NCBI GenBank assembly: GCA_017694935.1
Contig: JADIME010000033.1
Span: 1 to 36,300 of the forward strand
Length of the DNA: 36,300 nucleotides
Direction of reading: 5' to 3'
Source of the DNA: Candidatus Merdivivens pullistercoris
GTDB lineage: Bacteria > Bacteroidota > Bacteroidia > Bacteroidales > UBA932
Position 1 is the stretch's first letter, and each line of letters starts with the position of its first letter. The notes beneath the pieces were generated by a model. That model was given only the letters and a program-made list of their open reading frames with translations. It made no database searches and was not told the origin of the DNA. Shown one piece after another: positions 1 through 7,678 of the stretch. The position numbers and the translations under genes are program-made.

Positions 1-2
1 TG

Positions 3-92
3 ACATCTTTCCGGCACGTTTTCGCCGTTTTTATCGTAAAATAGCTCTGCTATTCTCCTCAAAAAACGACAAAAACCTGGCGCGGAAGCCTG
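3..92. repeat. Palindromic dispersed repeat, copy 1
   Basis: An imperfect palindrome of about 90 bp. The outer arms (around TTTCCGGCACG and CGCGGAAG) and the inner arms (CCGTTTTT and AAAAACGAC) can pair around a core containing CGTAAAATAGC. A second copy lies at 14447-14535. It resembles a REP-type or MITE-type hairpin; no transposase is nearby. Confidence 0.6.
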
Positions 93-584
93 TCTCAAAT
101 GTTCTGAGAAAAAATTTTAAACAGCTTCTTAGAATTTTTAACGCTTCTAACTTATGGAAAACAGAATTTGCCGGAGCAACAGGACTTAATTTGTTATGCT
201 ATAACGTGGTGATAATGTGCAAATTATAAAATATCAACAATTTTTAGTTGCTCCAGCAGGCATGTAAAAACACATCTGGTGGAGCATACCGGCTTAAATT
301 AAATCCTCACAGCATACTGATTCCCAGATTATTACACAAATATAGCAATTTGCACTTGCTCCAGCAATTTCTGTAATTTCCGTAAATCGCAAACCTCGAA
401 TCGCAAATCGTGAATTCTTTTCTGAGATTTTTCTGTAGATTTTTCTGTAGATTTTTCCAATCGTCTGCTTGGACGGATAACTATTTTTTTTAACTTGCAC
501 CCGTAAATGTAAAAATTTCTAAAACCGAAGACCTGTACTATATCCTATTGACATGAATTATTTAAACCATTAGCAGATACAACT
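93..584. other. Gene-free region with short repeats
   Basis: No credible gene is seen. The stretch is AT-rich and holds a TTTAAACAGCTTCTT motif (116-130), an inverted pair GGAGCAAC (174-181)/GTTGCTCC (248-255), a further GCTCCAGCA copy near 354-364, and a 12-bp tandem repeat at 425-458. The 68-codon minus-strand reading frame here has low-complexity repeat content and is not believed. It ends just before the first gene at 585, for which no clear TAnnTTTG promoter was found. Confidence 0.5.
425..458. repeat. 12-bp tandem repeat, about 2.8 units
   Basis: The unit AGATTTTTCTGT occurs at 425-436 and 437-448, with a partial third copy from 449. It is short and intergenic; no function can be assigned. 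Confidence 0.7.
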
Positions 585-1160
585 ATGAAAAGAATCATCA
601 TTTTATTGGCCTTACTGGCTCTGCCTTTCATCGCTTTTGCACAGACAGATGATGCGGCATCGAAAGACGACCGTCCATCCGTTGCTCATGGTTCAGAGAA
701 GATTAAATACATGGGAAGTGCGACTTTAGGTATTGATTTGTTAGGTTTTTTTCTTCACACATCACACGGAGCATTTTTCCCTAAAGACAATTTATATGCA
801 GGGTTGAGTGTCGAATACTCTATGTTCTTCATAGAGCATCATATAAACATAGCGGCACACGGACGATGGTTTTATCCCGAAAAAAAGAAGGTTCAAGGAT
901 ATATAGGTGTTGAAGCCGGAGTATCAGTGCTGCTTCCGAGCTACATAAATGCGGAAGAACCTACACCGGGAAAGGACACATACGACACATACTATCAGAC
1001 AAATGCCGGATTGCATCTTGTCCCGTCATTGGGAATGGTGATAAATTTCAACAAGGTGTCTCTTGATATCGGTATCAAATACAACGTATCACCGCTAATT
1101 ATCGAACAAAAAGGATTTTGGGCTGCAATACCGGCAGTGGGGATAGGGCTGATTTTCTAA
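585..1160 (+). CDS. Hypothetical secreted protein, predicted outer-membrane beta-barrel
   Basis: The 191-residue product has a clear Sec signal peptide (MKRIIILLALLALPFIAFAQ, cleavage likely after the AFA-Q region near residue 19-20). The mature part is built of alternating hydrophobic/polar stretches rich in Gly and aromatic residues and ends with GIGLIF, a hydrophobic terminal strand ending in Phe as expected of outer-membrane barrels. This suggests an 8- to 10-strand barrel, but no specific family is recognised. Its neighbours downstream are also outer-membrane-type proteins, though about 400 bp separates them and they have their own promoter. A function beyond envelope location cannot be stated. 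Confidence 0.75.
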   Translation: MKRIIILLALLALPFIAFAQTDDAASKDDRPSVAHGSEKIKYMGSATLGIDLLGFFLHTSHGAFFPKDNLYAGLSVEYSMFFIEHHINIAAHGRWFYPEKKKVQGYIGVEAGVSVLLPSYINAEEPTPGKDTYDTYYQTNAGLHLVPSLGMVINFNKVSLDIGIKYNVSPLIIEQKGFWAAIPAVGIGLIF

Positions 1161-1325
1161 AAAAGCTGTTTAAAAGTGAACTGCAGCCCAACAGTTTTTT
1201 GTCCAACTTTTGGGGTGCAATTTAGAAGTGTTGTCTTTCGCCGCTGCGGCCACGGCAGGAATTAACCTCTACCTCGCGAATACACAGAACGTCAAGGAGT
1301 TGCAAAAAAGGCACAAAACACAAGT

Positions 1326-1372
1326 GTGGATTCTGAGCCGTTTATAAGGCATCAGAATCCACGCCAATTTTT
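1326..1372 (+). terminator. Hairpin with following T-run, possible terminator
   Basis: GTGGATTCTGA (1326-1336) pairs perfectly with TCAGAATCCAC (1352-1362), and a T-rich run starts within a few bases. It lies 170 bp after the previous gene, so it could end that transcript or a small RNA. It could also be a repeat element. Confidence 0.45.
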
Positions 1373-1463
1373 TCTTAATATTTTACAATATATTAGCATA
1401 CAGCAAGTTACAAAGCCATGCCTTAATTCCTGCCGTGGCCGTAGCTACAAGGTTCACGCCCTG

Positions 1464-1503
1464 GAAGCCTCGGAGCCGAAGCCTCGGAGCCGAAGCCTCG
1501 GAA
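1464..1503. repeat. 14-bp tandem repeat next to a promoter
   Basis: The unit GAAGCCTCGGAGCC is present at 1464-1477 and 1478-1491, with a third, partial copy from 1492. It directly abuts the porin promoter cassette. Confidence 0.75.
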
Positions 1504-1505
1504 GG

Positions 1506-1546
1506 ACAAATTTATTTGTTCTTCTCTCGGCTTCTTCCTATTTTTG
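1506..1546 (+). promoter_or_regulatory. Porin promoter with palindrome over the -33 box
   Basis: The -33 TTG is at 1516-1518 and the -7 TATTTTTG at 1539-1546, with a 20-nt spacer matching the Bacteroidota consensus. The palindrome ACAAAT-TT-ATTTGT (1506-1519) overlaps the -33 box, and CTCTCGGCTTCT sits in the spacer. The same layout occurs at the pgk promoter. The position supports a porin start at 1570. Confidence 0.75.
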
Positions 1547-1569
1547 CCGCTCACTCAACAACAACACAC

Positions 1570-2673
1570 ATGCATCTGAAGTCCACGGTCATCACTATCA
1601 TACTGATTGCCATAGCAAATATCAGTCTGTCAGCGGCGACAGACACCCTTAACGCAAATACAGACGGCACGAAAGGCGGAAAGCTTCTGGAGTTTCTTTC
1701 CGAGAGAGTCACGGTAACCGGTTACGCCCAGATCGGGTACCATTATGACACATACGACATTGCGCACAACGGGGCTTTCAACCGGTTCAACCTATATCGT
1801 GCAATGATAATTGCCGACATCAAACCTGTAAAGGATCTCGATATCTTCGTCATGGCGGATCTGGCAAAATTCAACCTGCACGAGTTGTACATCAGATACC
1901 GCCCTGCGGATGCGTTCTACATCAGGTTCGGACAGTACAAGACACCGTTTACCATTGAAAGCAACATGTCGCCTTCGGTCTTGGAAATAATAAGAGGCGC
2001 GCAGGCCGTACAGTATCTTGCCGGAATCGACGGTTCCGATGTATGTTTCGGAGCGGGAGCCGGAAGGGATCTGGGACTGGAAGTCGGAGGCGCATTCCTG
2101 AAAACCGGACAGGACAACCACAACCTTTTTGAATACAGGATAGGCGTTTTCAACGGAGAACCGTTCAACACTGCAGAGACCAACAACAGGAAAGACCTGT
2201 CGTCAAGTCTGGCCATAAATCCAATCAGCAACCTCAGACTGCACGGTTCTGTCTATTTTGGAGAAGGGACAGCAAAGAAGGACAGCCCATACGGGAACTT
2301 CAAGGCCGGGGATACATACCGGAGGAACAGATGGAGCGCCGGAATTGAAGCAAAGGCCGGTCCTGTCTATCTTAGAGGAGAATATATGGAAGGGACGGAC
2401 GCTTCGGTAAAAAGCCGTGGCGCATACGCTACGCTGACCGTCCATGCGGCAAGTTTCTTAGACATTGTGGCATCGGTAGATTATCTGGACAGGAAAATCG
2501 TATTGCATGACTGGCAGCGCAACCATATCATAGGGCTAAGCTGGAACTTTTACCGCAAATGCCGGCTTCAGGTACAGTATGCATACCAGCAGCGTTCCCC
2601 TGAAAGCACAGGAATACACAAAGGCATCCCGTCGTCACATCTGCTAATCACCCAGCTTCAGGCCGGTTTCTGA
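1570..2673 (+). CDS. OprO/OprP-like phosphate-selective porin family protein
   Basis: The product is about 367 residues, an outer-membrane porin of the Porin_O_P type. The start at 1570 (MHLKSTVITI...) is chosen because it gives a proper signal peptide, cleaved near LSAA-TDT, and lies about 24 nt after the -7 box; a longer frame from 1435 would run through the 14-bp repeat and the promoter. Family-like features are VTGYAQIGYHYD early in the mature part, RFNLYRAMIIADIKP, FGQYKTPF, and repeated amphipathic strands ending in the C-terminal Phe. The family forms trimeric 16-strand channels for anions such as phosphate or polyphosphate, but substrate cannot be inferred here. The next gene starts 1 nt after its stop, so the two are one transcript. 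Confidence 0.85.
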   Translation: MHLKSTVITIILIAIANISLSAATDTLNANTDGTKGGKLLEFLSERVTVTGYAQIGYHYDTYDIAHNGAFNRFNLYRAMIIADIKPVKDLDIFVMADLAKFNLHELYIRYRPADAFYIRFGQYKTPFTIESNMSPSVLEIIRGAQAVQYLAGIDGSDVCFGAGAGRDLGLEVGGAFLKTGQDNHNLFEYRIGVFNGEPFNTAETNNRKDLSSSLAINPISNLRLHGSVYFGEGTAKKDSPYGNFKAGDTYRRNRWSAGIEAKAGPVYLRGEYMEGTDASVKSRGAYATLTVHAASFLDIVASVDYLDRKIVLHDWQRNHIIGLSWNFYRKCRLQVQYAYQQRSPESTGIHKGIPSSHLLITQLQAGF

Positions 2674-2674
2674 G

Positions 2675-3364
2675 ATGAAAAAATGCAGAACGATACTGAC
2701 GGTTGCCGGCATACTTGCCGCCTGTCTTTTTTCAGCCGATTGTCTAATGGCGGCCGACCCGGGAAATACCGACAAGGAACGTGAGGGAAAACCCGCATAC
2801 GAAAAGAGACAAGGCGGATACAGAGGATTTTCAGGAGGCATGATGCTCCATACCGGATATGTCGGAAGCAAGGATCTGAACATAACCTCCCTGCAAGGTA
2901 CGGTACATAAGCAGAAAGTCGGGGGCGCTCCCGTAGGAATCGGAGGCGCGATAAAATTAATGTTCGGCCGGCATTTCAGGATCGGAGCCGAAGGTTATGT
3001 ATCTACGCTTTACTACGGAAGACATGACAGCCACGCCAAGACCGGATGGGGAGGAATACTTGCCGACTGCGTATGGAATTTAGGCAGATGGAGTCTCTTT
3101 GCCGGAGGGACGATCGGCGGCGGAAGTCAAACCAACATCACCATCATGTCCACAATCGGCGATGACTATATTGCCGAAGAAAACATTTCGTACCGTAAAT
3201 ACGGTTTTGCAGCCATCGCCCCTTTTGTCGGAGCCGAATATGCAGTCACTCCGAGAATCAATATAGTGATGAAGATAGACTATCTCCTCAACGTTACCAA
3301 TCCTGCCGACGACTTCGTCACCGGCCCGCGCATCTATATAGGTTTTATGTTCGGGCACTCCTGA
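2675..3364 (+). CDS. Hypothetical outer-membrane beta-barrel protein coupled to the porin
   Basis: A 229-residue protein starting 1 nt after the porin stop, hence almost certainly co-transcribed and translationally coupled. A signal peptide is clear (hydrophobic core at about residues 8-22, cleavage after LMAA near residue 27). The mature part is Gly-rich with alternating strands, for example GGMMLHTGYVGS, APVGIGGAIKLMFG, FAAIAPFVGAEYAV, and ends IYIGFMFGHS, which looks like a small barrel of about 8 strands. No named family is recognised. The operon with a porin suggests a shared role in the outer membrane, but that is inference. Confidence 0.75.
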   Translation: MKKCRTILTVAGILAACLFSADCLMAADPGNTDKEREGKPAYEKRQGGYRGFSGGMMLHTGYVGSKDLNITSLQGTVHKQKVGGAPVGIGGAIKLMFGRHFRIGAEGYVSTLYYGRHDSHAKTGWGGILADCVWNLGRWSLFAGGTIGGGSQTNITIMSTIGDDYIAEENISYRKYGFAAIAPFVGAEYAVTPRINIVMKIDYLLNVTNPADDFVTGPRIYIGFMFGHS

Positions 3365-3455
3365 CATCCGACATCGTGCAACGTACTTTTCCCCACTTTT
3401 CCCGGCAAGGATCTCTCAAGGATGCCGTAGAATAGATGCAGTTATTTCGCTCCAG

Positions 3456-3497
3456 GGAAAGTGAATCGATTTGCCGTGAAACCGTAGCACTTTCCCC
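3456..3497. repeat. 42-bp hairpin direct repeat, copy 1
   Basis: It starts with GGAAAGTG and ends with CACTTTCC, so its ends can pair; the loop contains TTTGCCGTGAAACCGTAG. It differs from the copy at 3574-3615 at only a few positions. Confidence 0.75.
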
Positions 3498-3573
3498 GAG
3501 GGAGGAATCGCGCTATCGGCCCCTCCGGTCATTCTGCCTGCATTCCCCGCCCGCCCATTGTCCGTCCTGTCGA

Positions 3574-3615
3574 GGAAAGTGAACCAATTTGCCGTGAAAC
3601 CGTAGCACTTCCCCC
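3574..3615. repeat. 42-bp hairpin direct repeat, copy 2
   Basis: This copy has the same TTTGCCGTGAAACCGTAG loop as the one at 3456-3497, starts with GGAAAGTG, and has one mismatch in the closing arm. The copies are 118 bp apart, start to start. Confidence 0.75.
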
Positions 3616-3751
3616 CCCTCGCACAAGACCGAGGCCTCCCGGTTCCAGCACGGTATACTGCGCAATTCTCGGCTTCTGCACGGCAAGCCATGCCTTCCTC
3701 GGCTTCTGCGTATGTTTTGCCTGCGGCACAGATACGGTTCACGCCTCGGCA

Positions 3752-3837
3752 ATGCAAGCCTTACGGCTTGCATGACAGGCTTCGCCCGTCGTGTCCGGAA
3801 GTCCGAGGTCTCCCTGCCCCTCCGGACGAAGCCTGTC
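3752..3837. repeat. Hairpin and nested inverted repeats
   Basis: ATGCAAGCC (3752-3760) pairs perfectly with GGCTTGCAT (3765-3773). GACAGGCTTCG (3774-3784) pairs with CGAAGCCTGTC (3827-3837), and GTCCGG (3793-3798) pairs with CCGGAC (3822-3827) inside it. There is no T-run, so this is not a simple terminator. Confidence 0.6.
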
Positions 3838-3838
3838 C

Positions 3839-3881
3839 ATGCAAATAAATTTGCATTGCTCTCGGCTTCTGTGTATGTTTG
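3839..3881 (+). promoter_or_regulatory. pgk promoter with palindrome over the -33 box
   Basis: The -33 TTG is at 3851-3853 and the -7 TATGTTTG at 3874-3881, with a 20-nt spacer. The perfect palindrome ATGCAAAT-AA-ATTTGCAT (3839-3856) covers the -33 box, and CTCTCGGCTTCT (3859-3870) sits in the spacer exactly as in the porin promoter. Transcription should begin near 3888, leaving a short leader to the ATG at 3908. Confidence 0.75.
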
Positions 3882-3907
3882 CATAGAATTTTCAAAACGA
3901 TGATTGT

Positions 3908-5152
3908 ATGCAAAATATTGACACTTATGATTTTTCCGGCAAGAAAGCCATTGTGCGCGTGGATTTCAATGTCCCGCTCGATGAAAATCTTCAGATAACG
4001 GACGACACCCGCATCAGGGCGGCCATGCCTACGCTAAAAAAAATCATCTCATCAGGAGGATCACTCATAATCATGTCCCACCTCGGCAGGCCGGCCGGAG
4101 TCGATGACCGGCTTTCCCTCAGGCATCTGCTGCCTTGCATAGAGAAATATCTCGGCATACCGGTACAGTTCGCCGGGGATTGCCAGAAGGCAGACAAGCA
4201 AGCCTCGGAACTGAAACCGGGAGAAGCGTTGTTGCTTGAAAACCTGCGTTTCTATGCCGAGGAAGAAGGCAAACCGAGAGGAAAGTTCGGCTCAGACGAA
4301 GAAAAGGCACAGGCAAAAGCCGCATTGAAAGAAAGCCAGAAAGCATTTACCGCAAAACTGGCCTCGTACGCCGACTGCTACGTAAACGACGCCTTCGGAA
4401 CTGCACACAGGGCACATGCGTCCACGGCGCTGATAGCCGCGTATTTCCCGGATGACAAGATGTTCGGCTACCTGATGGAAGCCGAGATCAAGGCTTTGGA
4501 CAAGGTTCTCGGCAACCCGGAACGTCCACTGACAGTAATACTCGGAGGGGCGAAAGTCTCTACCAAGATCGGGATAATCGAGCATCTGCTCGACCTTGCC
4601 GACAATATGATAATAGGCGGCGGAATGGTATATACCTTCAAAAAGGCCATGGGCGGCAGGATAGGAAAATCCCTGTTCGAGGAAGACCAGATGGAGACCG
4701 CGCTGCGCATTCTTGACAAGGCAAAGGAAAAAGGAGTAAAACTGTTCCTGTCCGCCAGCGTAGTTGCCGCACAGACGTTCGACAACGATGCAGCCACACG
4801 CATTTTCCCGTCAGATGACATTGAAGACGGCTGGGAAGGCATGGACGTGAGCGCCGACTGCATTGAAAAATGGAAAGACATCATACTCGGCTCGAAAACG
4901 ATACTTTGGAACGGCCCGGTAGGAGTATTCGAATTGGACAACTTCGCAAAAGGGACCCTTTCGGTGGCAAAACTGATAGCCAAGGCTACAGAAAACGGTG
5001 CATACAGCCTCGTAGGAGGAGGCGATTCCGTGGCTGCCCTGAACAAATTGGGATATGCGGACAAAGTAAGTTACGTATCCACCGGAGGAGGGGCAATGCT
5101 CGAATATCTTGAAGGCATAGAACTTCCGGGGATCAAAGCAATCAGAGGGTGA
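3908..5152 (+). CDS. pgk: Phosphoglycerate kinase
   Basis: A 414-residue glycolytic enzyme that transfers phosphate from 1,3-bisphosphoglycerate to ADP in the cytoplasm. Diagnostic features in order are the N-terminal [11 protein letters not shown], the substrate-loop [19 protein letters not shown], the hinge/nucleotide part [30 protein letters not shown], and the C-terminal GGGDSVAAL and [11 protein letters not shown]. The length is as expected for Bacteroidota. The start follows the promoter at 3839-3881. Its stop overlaps the GTG start of the M64 peptidase by 4 nt, so the two are probably co-expressed, an unusual partnership with no known metabolic meaning. Confidence 0.97.
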   Translation: MQNIDTYDFSGKKAIVRVDFNVPLDENLQITDDTRIRAAMPTLKKIISSGGSLIIMSHLGRPAGVDDRLSLRHLLPCIEKYLGIPVQFAGDCQKADKQASELKPGEALLLENLRFYAEEEGKPRGKFGSDEEKAQAKAALKESQKAFTAKLASYADCYVNDAFGTAHRAHASTALIAAYFPDDKMFGYLMEAEIKALDKVLGNPERPLTVILGGAKVSTKIGIIEHLLDLADNMIIGGGMVYTFKKAMGGRIGKSLFEEDQMETALRILDKAKEKGVKLFLSASVVAAQTFDNDAATRIFPSDDIEDGWEGMDVSADCIEKWKDIILGSKTILWNGPVGVFELDNFAKGTLSVAKLIAKATENGAYSLVGGGDSVAALNKLGYADKVSYVSTGGGAMLEYLEGIELPGIKAIRG

Positions 5153-6084
5153 AACCCGGATTGTCCAATATAAATCAGATACTGCTCCTGTTTTTAACGG
5201 GAGCGGTTATTTTTTCCGCTTCGGCCATACCCCCGACAGACATGAACAAGACTACTGCCTTCAACTGCTTTTTCAGGGACGAAAACCCGGCGAAAGACAC
5301 ATCAGGCAACAGCACTTACACCGCACACATCGACACCCTGCAATATGCAGGGGATGAGGCGATAAACATGGCCATAGCATCGGAGGGATACACGGAGGAT
5401 GAAATGGAGAAATTCAGGCAAGAAGGGGAAAAACTTGTCAAAGGCCTGTTTTCCATTTCCCCCTTCAACAGATTCAAAGGATATTTCAATCTTTTCCTGA
5501 TCCGCATCCCATCGGCACAATCCGGGATTTCCACTCCAAACCATGAAACTGACACACCATTCAAAGTAAGAGCCTCCGGCAACGGGCTGGACAGGCTGCT
5601 CGTCCCGGACGACATTGAAGCATGCAAACGCATTGCCGATTCGTTATTAGGAAAAAAATGCGACATACTGTGCCTCGCGGCCAATTTTCCGGATTACGGG
5701 GGAGCCGGAGGAGAAATAACAGTAGTGTCCGGACATTACATGGCAACGGAGATACTGGCACACGAACTCGGGCATTCGGTAGGAGGGCTCGGGGACGAAT
5801 ACTATTCATGCGAAGAATTCATCGGAAGATTTCCGAACGTGGCTCTCAACGCGCATGACGCTCCATGGATCGGTATTCCGGGCAGCGGGCTATACCCCCT
5901 CTCCCGCCCCGACGGAAGCATCGCCGCCTATATACCATGCCAGACAGACAGTTCCAGCCGGTATTGCAGGATGGCAATGCTCGGAAAAGAGTTCTGCCCT
6001 GTCTGCGAGAAAGCGATCAGCGATGCCATTGAAAAGCTGTCCTCGGAGTGCCGTCTTCAACGTAAATCGTGCCGCAACGGGTAA
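5149..6084 (+). CDS. M64 family zinc metallopeptidase (IgA peptidase M64-like), secreted
   Basis: A 311-residue protein starting with GTG that overlaps the pgk stop (GTGA). Residues about 8-26 are a hydrophobic signal segment ([16 protein letters not shown]), so it is exported. The N-terminal part contains [21 protein letters not shown], typical of the family; the catalytic motif is [14 protein letters not shown] at about residues 205-218, where His205 and His209 bind zinc and Glu206 is catalytic. Several Cys residues (near [14 protein letters not shown] and CPVCEKA) may form disulfides in the periplasm. Some members of the M64 family cleave immunoglobulin A, but in most gut Bacteroidales the substrate is unknown. 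The 3-prime end overlaps the convergent GNAT gene by 68 bp. Confidence 0.88.
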   Translation: MKPGLSNINQILLLFLTGAVIFSASAIPPTDMNKTTAFNCFFRDENPAKDTSGNSTYTAHIDTLQYAGDEAINMAIASEGYTEDEMEKFRQEGEKLVKGLFSISPFNRFKGYFNLFLIRIPSAQSGISTPNHETDTPFKVRASGNGLDRLLVPDDIEACKRIADSLLGKKCDILCLAANFPDYGGAGGEITVVSGHYMATEILAHELGHSVGGLGDEYYSCEEFIGRFPNVALNAHDAPWIGIPGSGLYPLSRPDGSIAAYIPCQTDSSSRYCRMAMLGKEFCPVCEKAISDAIEKLSSECRLQRKSCRNG

Positions 6085-6595
6085 AACCCAGCCGGTCGAG
6101 CAGGGAAAGCATGGTAGTGTTATCGGCATGGGTGTCCACCCTTAAATTGCCGCACCTCTCCATGCACCATCCGAACACAGCCCTGCCGACACCTTTCACG
6201 CTTCCATCGGAAGCAAGCCTGTGAATGACGTGATAAGGCCCGTCGTCGAGCCACCTGCCGTTTTCTATGAATGAATAATTAGGCTCGGGCGAAGGCCTGA
6301 GACAAAAGCAACCGACTACATCACGGCGCTCGTCAGTCGTATGCCCTCCTGGAGCATCATGAACATCCTTGCAGGAAAACGGTACCTGCAGGTCCCGGCA
6401 TTCCACCAAGTACAGCCATCCTTGCGCGGCATCGTCCATTATGGTTTCCCGGGACGGATAGCCCCCTGTCCACTGTTCCATATTGCCGGTCGAACGCATG
6501 TACCGTCTCGCCGCCTCATATATTTCCAACAGCCTCGGCATCAGACCGGGCCGCCAGTCAGGGTCGATGCACTTGGTTATTACGAAGTTTTCCAT
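6017..6595 (-). CDS. GNAT-family N-acetyltransferase
   Basis: The 192-residue product has the layout of a small GNAT acetyltransferase, transferring an acetyl group from acetyl-CoA to an amine. The start reads ITKCIDPDWRPGLMPRLLEIYEAARRYM, followed by a WLYLVE strand, VVGCFCLRPSP, and HRLASDGSVKGVGRAVFGWCMERC, where the GVGRAV stretch is the pyrophosphate-binding loop; [22 protein letters not shown] is the usual C-terminal part. It is the last gene of the pyrH-frr-DAHP synthase/chorismate mutase run, 6 nt after the previous gene. Its substrate is not predictable. Its end overlaps the M64 peptidase gene. Confidence 0.85.
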   Translation of the reverse strand: MENFVITKCIDPDWRPGLMPRLLEIYEAARRYMRSTGNMEQWTGGYPSRETIMDDAAQGWLYLVECRDLQVPFSCKDVHDAPGGHTTDERRDVVGCFCLRPSPEPNYSFIENGRWLDDGPYHVIHRLASDGSVKGVGRAVFGWCMERCGNLRVDTHADNTTMLSLLDRLGFTRCGTIYVEDGTPRTAFQWHR

Positions 6596-6601
6596 CTTAA
6601 A

Positions 6602-7675
6602 TCACTCCCTGTTTTCCTGACATTCTATGGAAGCCCTGTGGATCCTGTTGAAAACATCCTGCACGAAACCCGCATCGAGTCCATAACCGGAAGCGGCTTC
6701 CAATACCCTCGCCATCACCGAATCCCAACGTCCTCCCTGAAGTATGGATATGTTGTTTTTCGATTTGTATTCTCCTATCTTTCCGCTTATCTTCATCCTC
6801 TCGGCAAGCAGGGAAACCAAAGCATCGTCTATCTCATCTATTTTCGCCCTGAGCTGTTCCATGCTTTCCTGATATTCCCCGTTTACGCAATCCGGCCTGC
6901 GCGCATGAATCCCGGACAGCAAAACGGAAAGTCCTTCCGGGGACAATTGCTGGCGGGCATCGCTCAAAGCTTCGGAGGGGGATATGTGCGACTCTATGAA
7001 AAGGCCGTCAAAGTCCAGATCCATGGCTTTCCGTGATATTTCTTCTATGTATTTCCTGTCACCGGCGATATGGCTCGGATCGCACAGCATGGGCAAACGG
7101 GGGAAGCGCACCCTCATGTCTATGGCCATCTGCCAATGGGGATCGTTCCTGTACAACATCGGCACGTATGAAGTGACTCCCCTGTGTACGGCAGCTATCA
7201 TTGAAACACCGCTGTTGCAAAGCCTCTCTATCGCCCCGCTCCACAGACCGGTATCCGGATTGACGGGGTTTTTAACGAAAACAGGGACTGACGAACCGGA
7301 CAAGGCTGCGGAAATTTCCTGAACCAAGAAAGGGTTGGCCGTTGTCCTCGCCCCCAACCAGACGAAATCCAATCCCGCGGAAAGTGCGGCTTCCACATGA
7401 TACGGCGAGGCCACTTCCGTTCCCATCTTCATGCCTGTCTCCCTTCCCGCTTCGTACAGCCACTGCAAAGCAGGCTCGCCTGCCCCCTCGAAGCCTCCAG
7501 GCCTTGTCCTCGGCTTCCATACGCCTGCACGGAAGAATCCTATGCCGAGCCGCTTCAACGCACGCGCCGTTTCAAGCACCTGTACACGGCTTTCCGCACT
7601 GCACGGGCCTGCAACCACAAAAGGGGCGTCCCCTTGAACGAGACCGCCCCATCTATCGAATCTTCCCGGGTCCAT
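6602..7675 (-). CDS. Bifunctional DAHP synthase / chorismate mutase
   Basis: A 357-residue fusion catalysing the first step of the shikimate pathway and the conversion of chorismate to prephenate. Residues about 1-265 are a type I beta/alpha-barrel DAHP synthase of the AroF/KDO8P-synthase-like group: GPCSAES at 23-29 (with the metal-binding Cys25), KPRTRPGGFEG, WLGARTTANP, FVKNP, AAVHRG, and CDPSHIAGDR. Residues about 270-357 are an AroQ-type chorismate mutase (MEQLRAKIDEIDDALVSLLAERM, KIGEYK). This arrangement, with the mutase C-terminal, is typical of Bacteroidota, where the mutase also helps regulation. It follows frr by only 3 nt and lies 6 nt before the GNAT gene. Confidence 0.93.
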   Translation of the reverse strand: MDPGRFDRWGGLVQGDAPFVVAGPCSAESRVQVLETARALKRLGIGFFRAGVWKPRTRPGGFEGAGEPALQWLYEAGRETGMKMGTEVASPYHVEAALSAGLDFVWLGARTTANPFLVQEISAALSGSSVPVFVKNPVNPDTGLWSGAIERLCNSGVSMIAAVHRGVTSYVPMLYRNDPHWQMAIDMRVRFPRLPMLCDPSHIAGDRKYIEEISRKAMDLDFDGLFIESHISPSEALSDARQQLSPEGLSVLLSGIHARRPDCVNGEYQESMEQLRAKIDEIDDALVSLLAERMKISGKIGEYKSKNNISILQGGRWDSVMARVLEAASGYGLDAGFVQDVFNRIHRASIECQENRE

Positions 7676-7678
7676 CTG

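Larger units (their letters stand above)
1161..1538. other. Gene-free region between two envelope genes
   Basis: No credible gene is seen. It contains an AAAGCTGTTTAAA motif near 1163-1175, a strong hairpin at 1326-1362, and a 14-bp tandem repeat at 1464-1503. A stop-free stretch of about 50 codons ends at the TAA near 1346, but it has no convincing start and no recognisable similarity, so it is not called a gene. Confidence 0.5.
3365..3838. other. Repeat-rich gene-free region upstream of pgk
   Basis: About 470 bp without a credible gene. It holds two copies of a 42-bp hairpin repeat (3456-3497 and 3574-3615), two copies of CTCGGCTTCTG (3668 and 3698), a 9-bp perfect hairpin (3752-3773), and nested inverted repeats (3774-3837). 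Minus-strand frames of 66-123 codons cross these repeats and are rejected as artefacts. Confidence 0.55.

Noticed and set aside
294-500. 68-codon minus-strand frame in the left gene-free region
   Set aside because: It is made largely of the 12-bp tandem repeat and other low-complexity sequence, with no signal or domain.
1201-1346. Stop-free stretch of about 50 codons as a pseudogene
   Set aside because: No convincing start, no recognisable similarity, and it ends in the 1326-1362 hairpin; too little to support a call.
1435-1569. Longer N-terminus for the porin
   Set aside because: It would translate the 14-bp repeat and the promoter and hide the signal peptide; the start at 1570 fits the signal peptide and promoter.
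3416-3884. Overlapping minus-strand frames of 66-123 codons
   Set aside because: They cross the two 42-bp hairpin repeats, which explain the similar peptide pieces; no domain or start signal.
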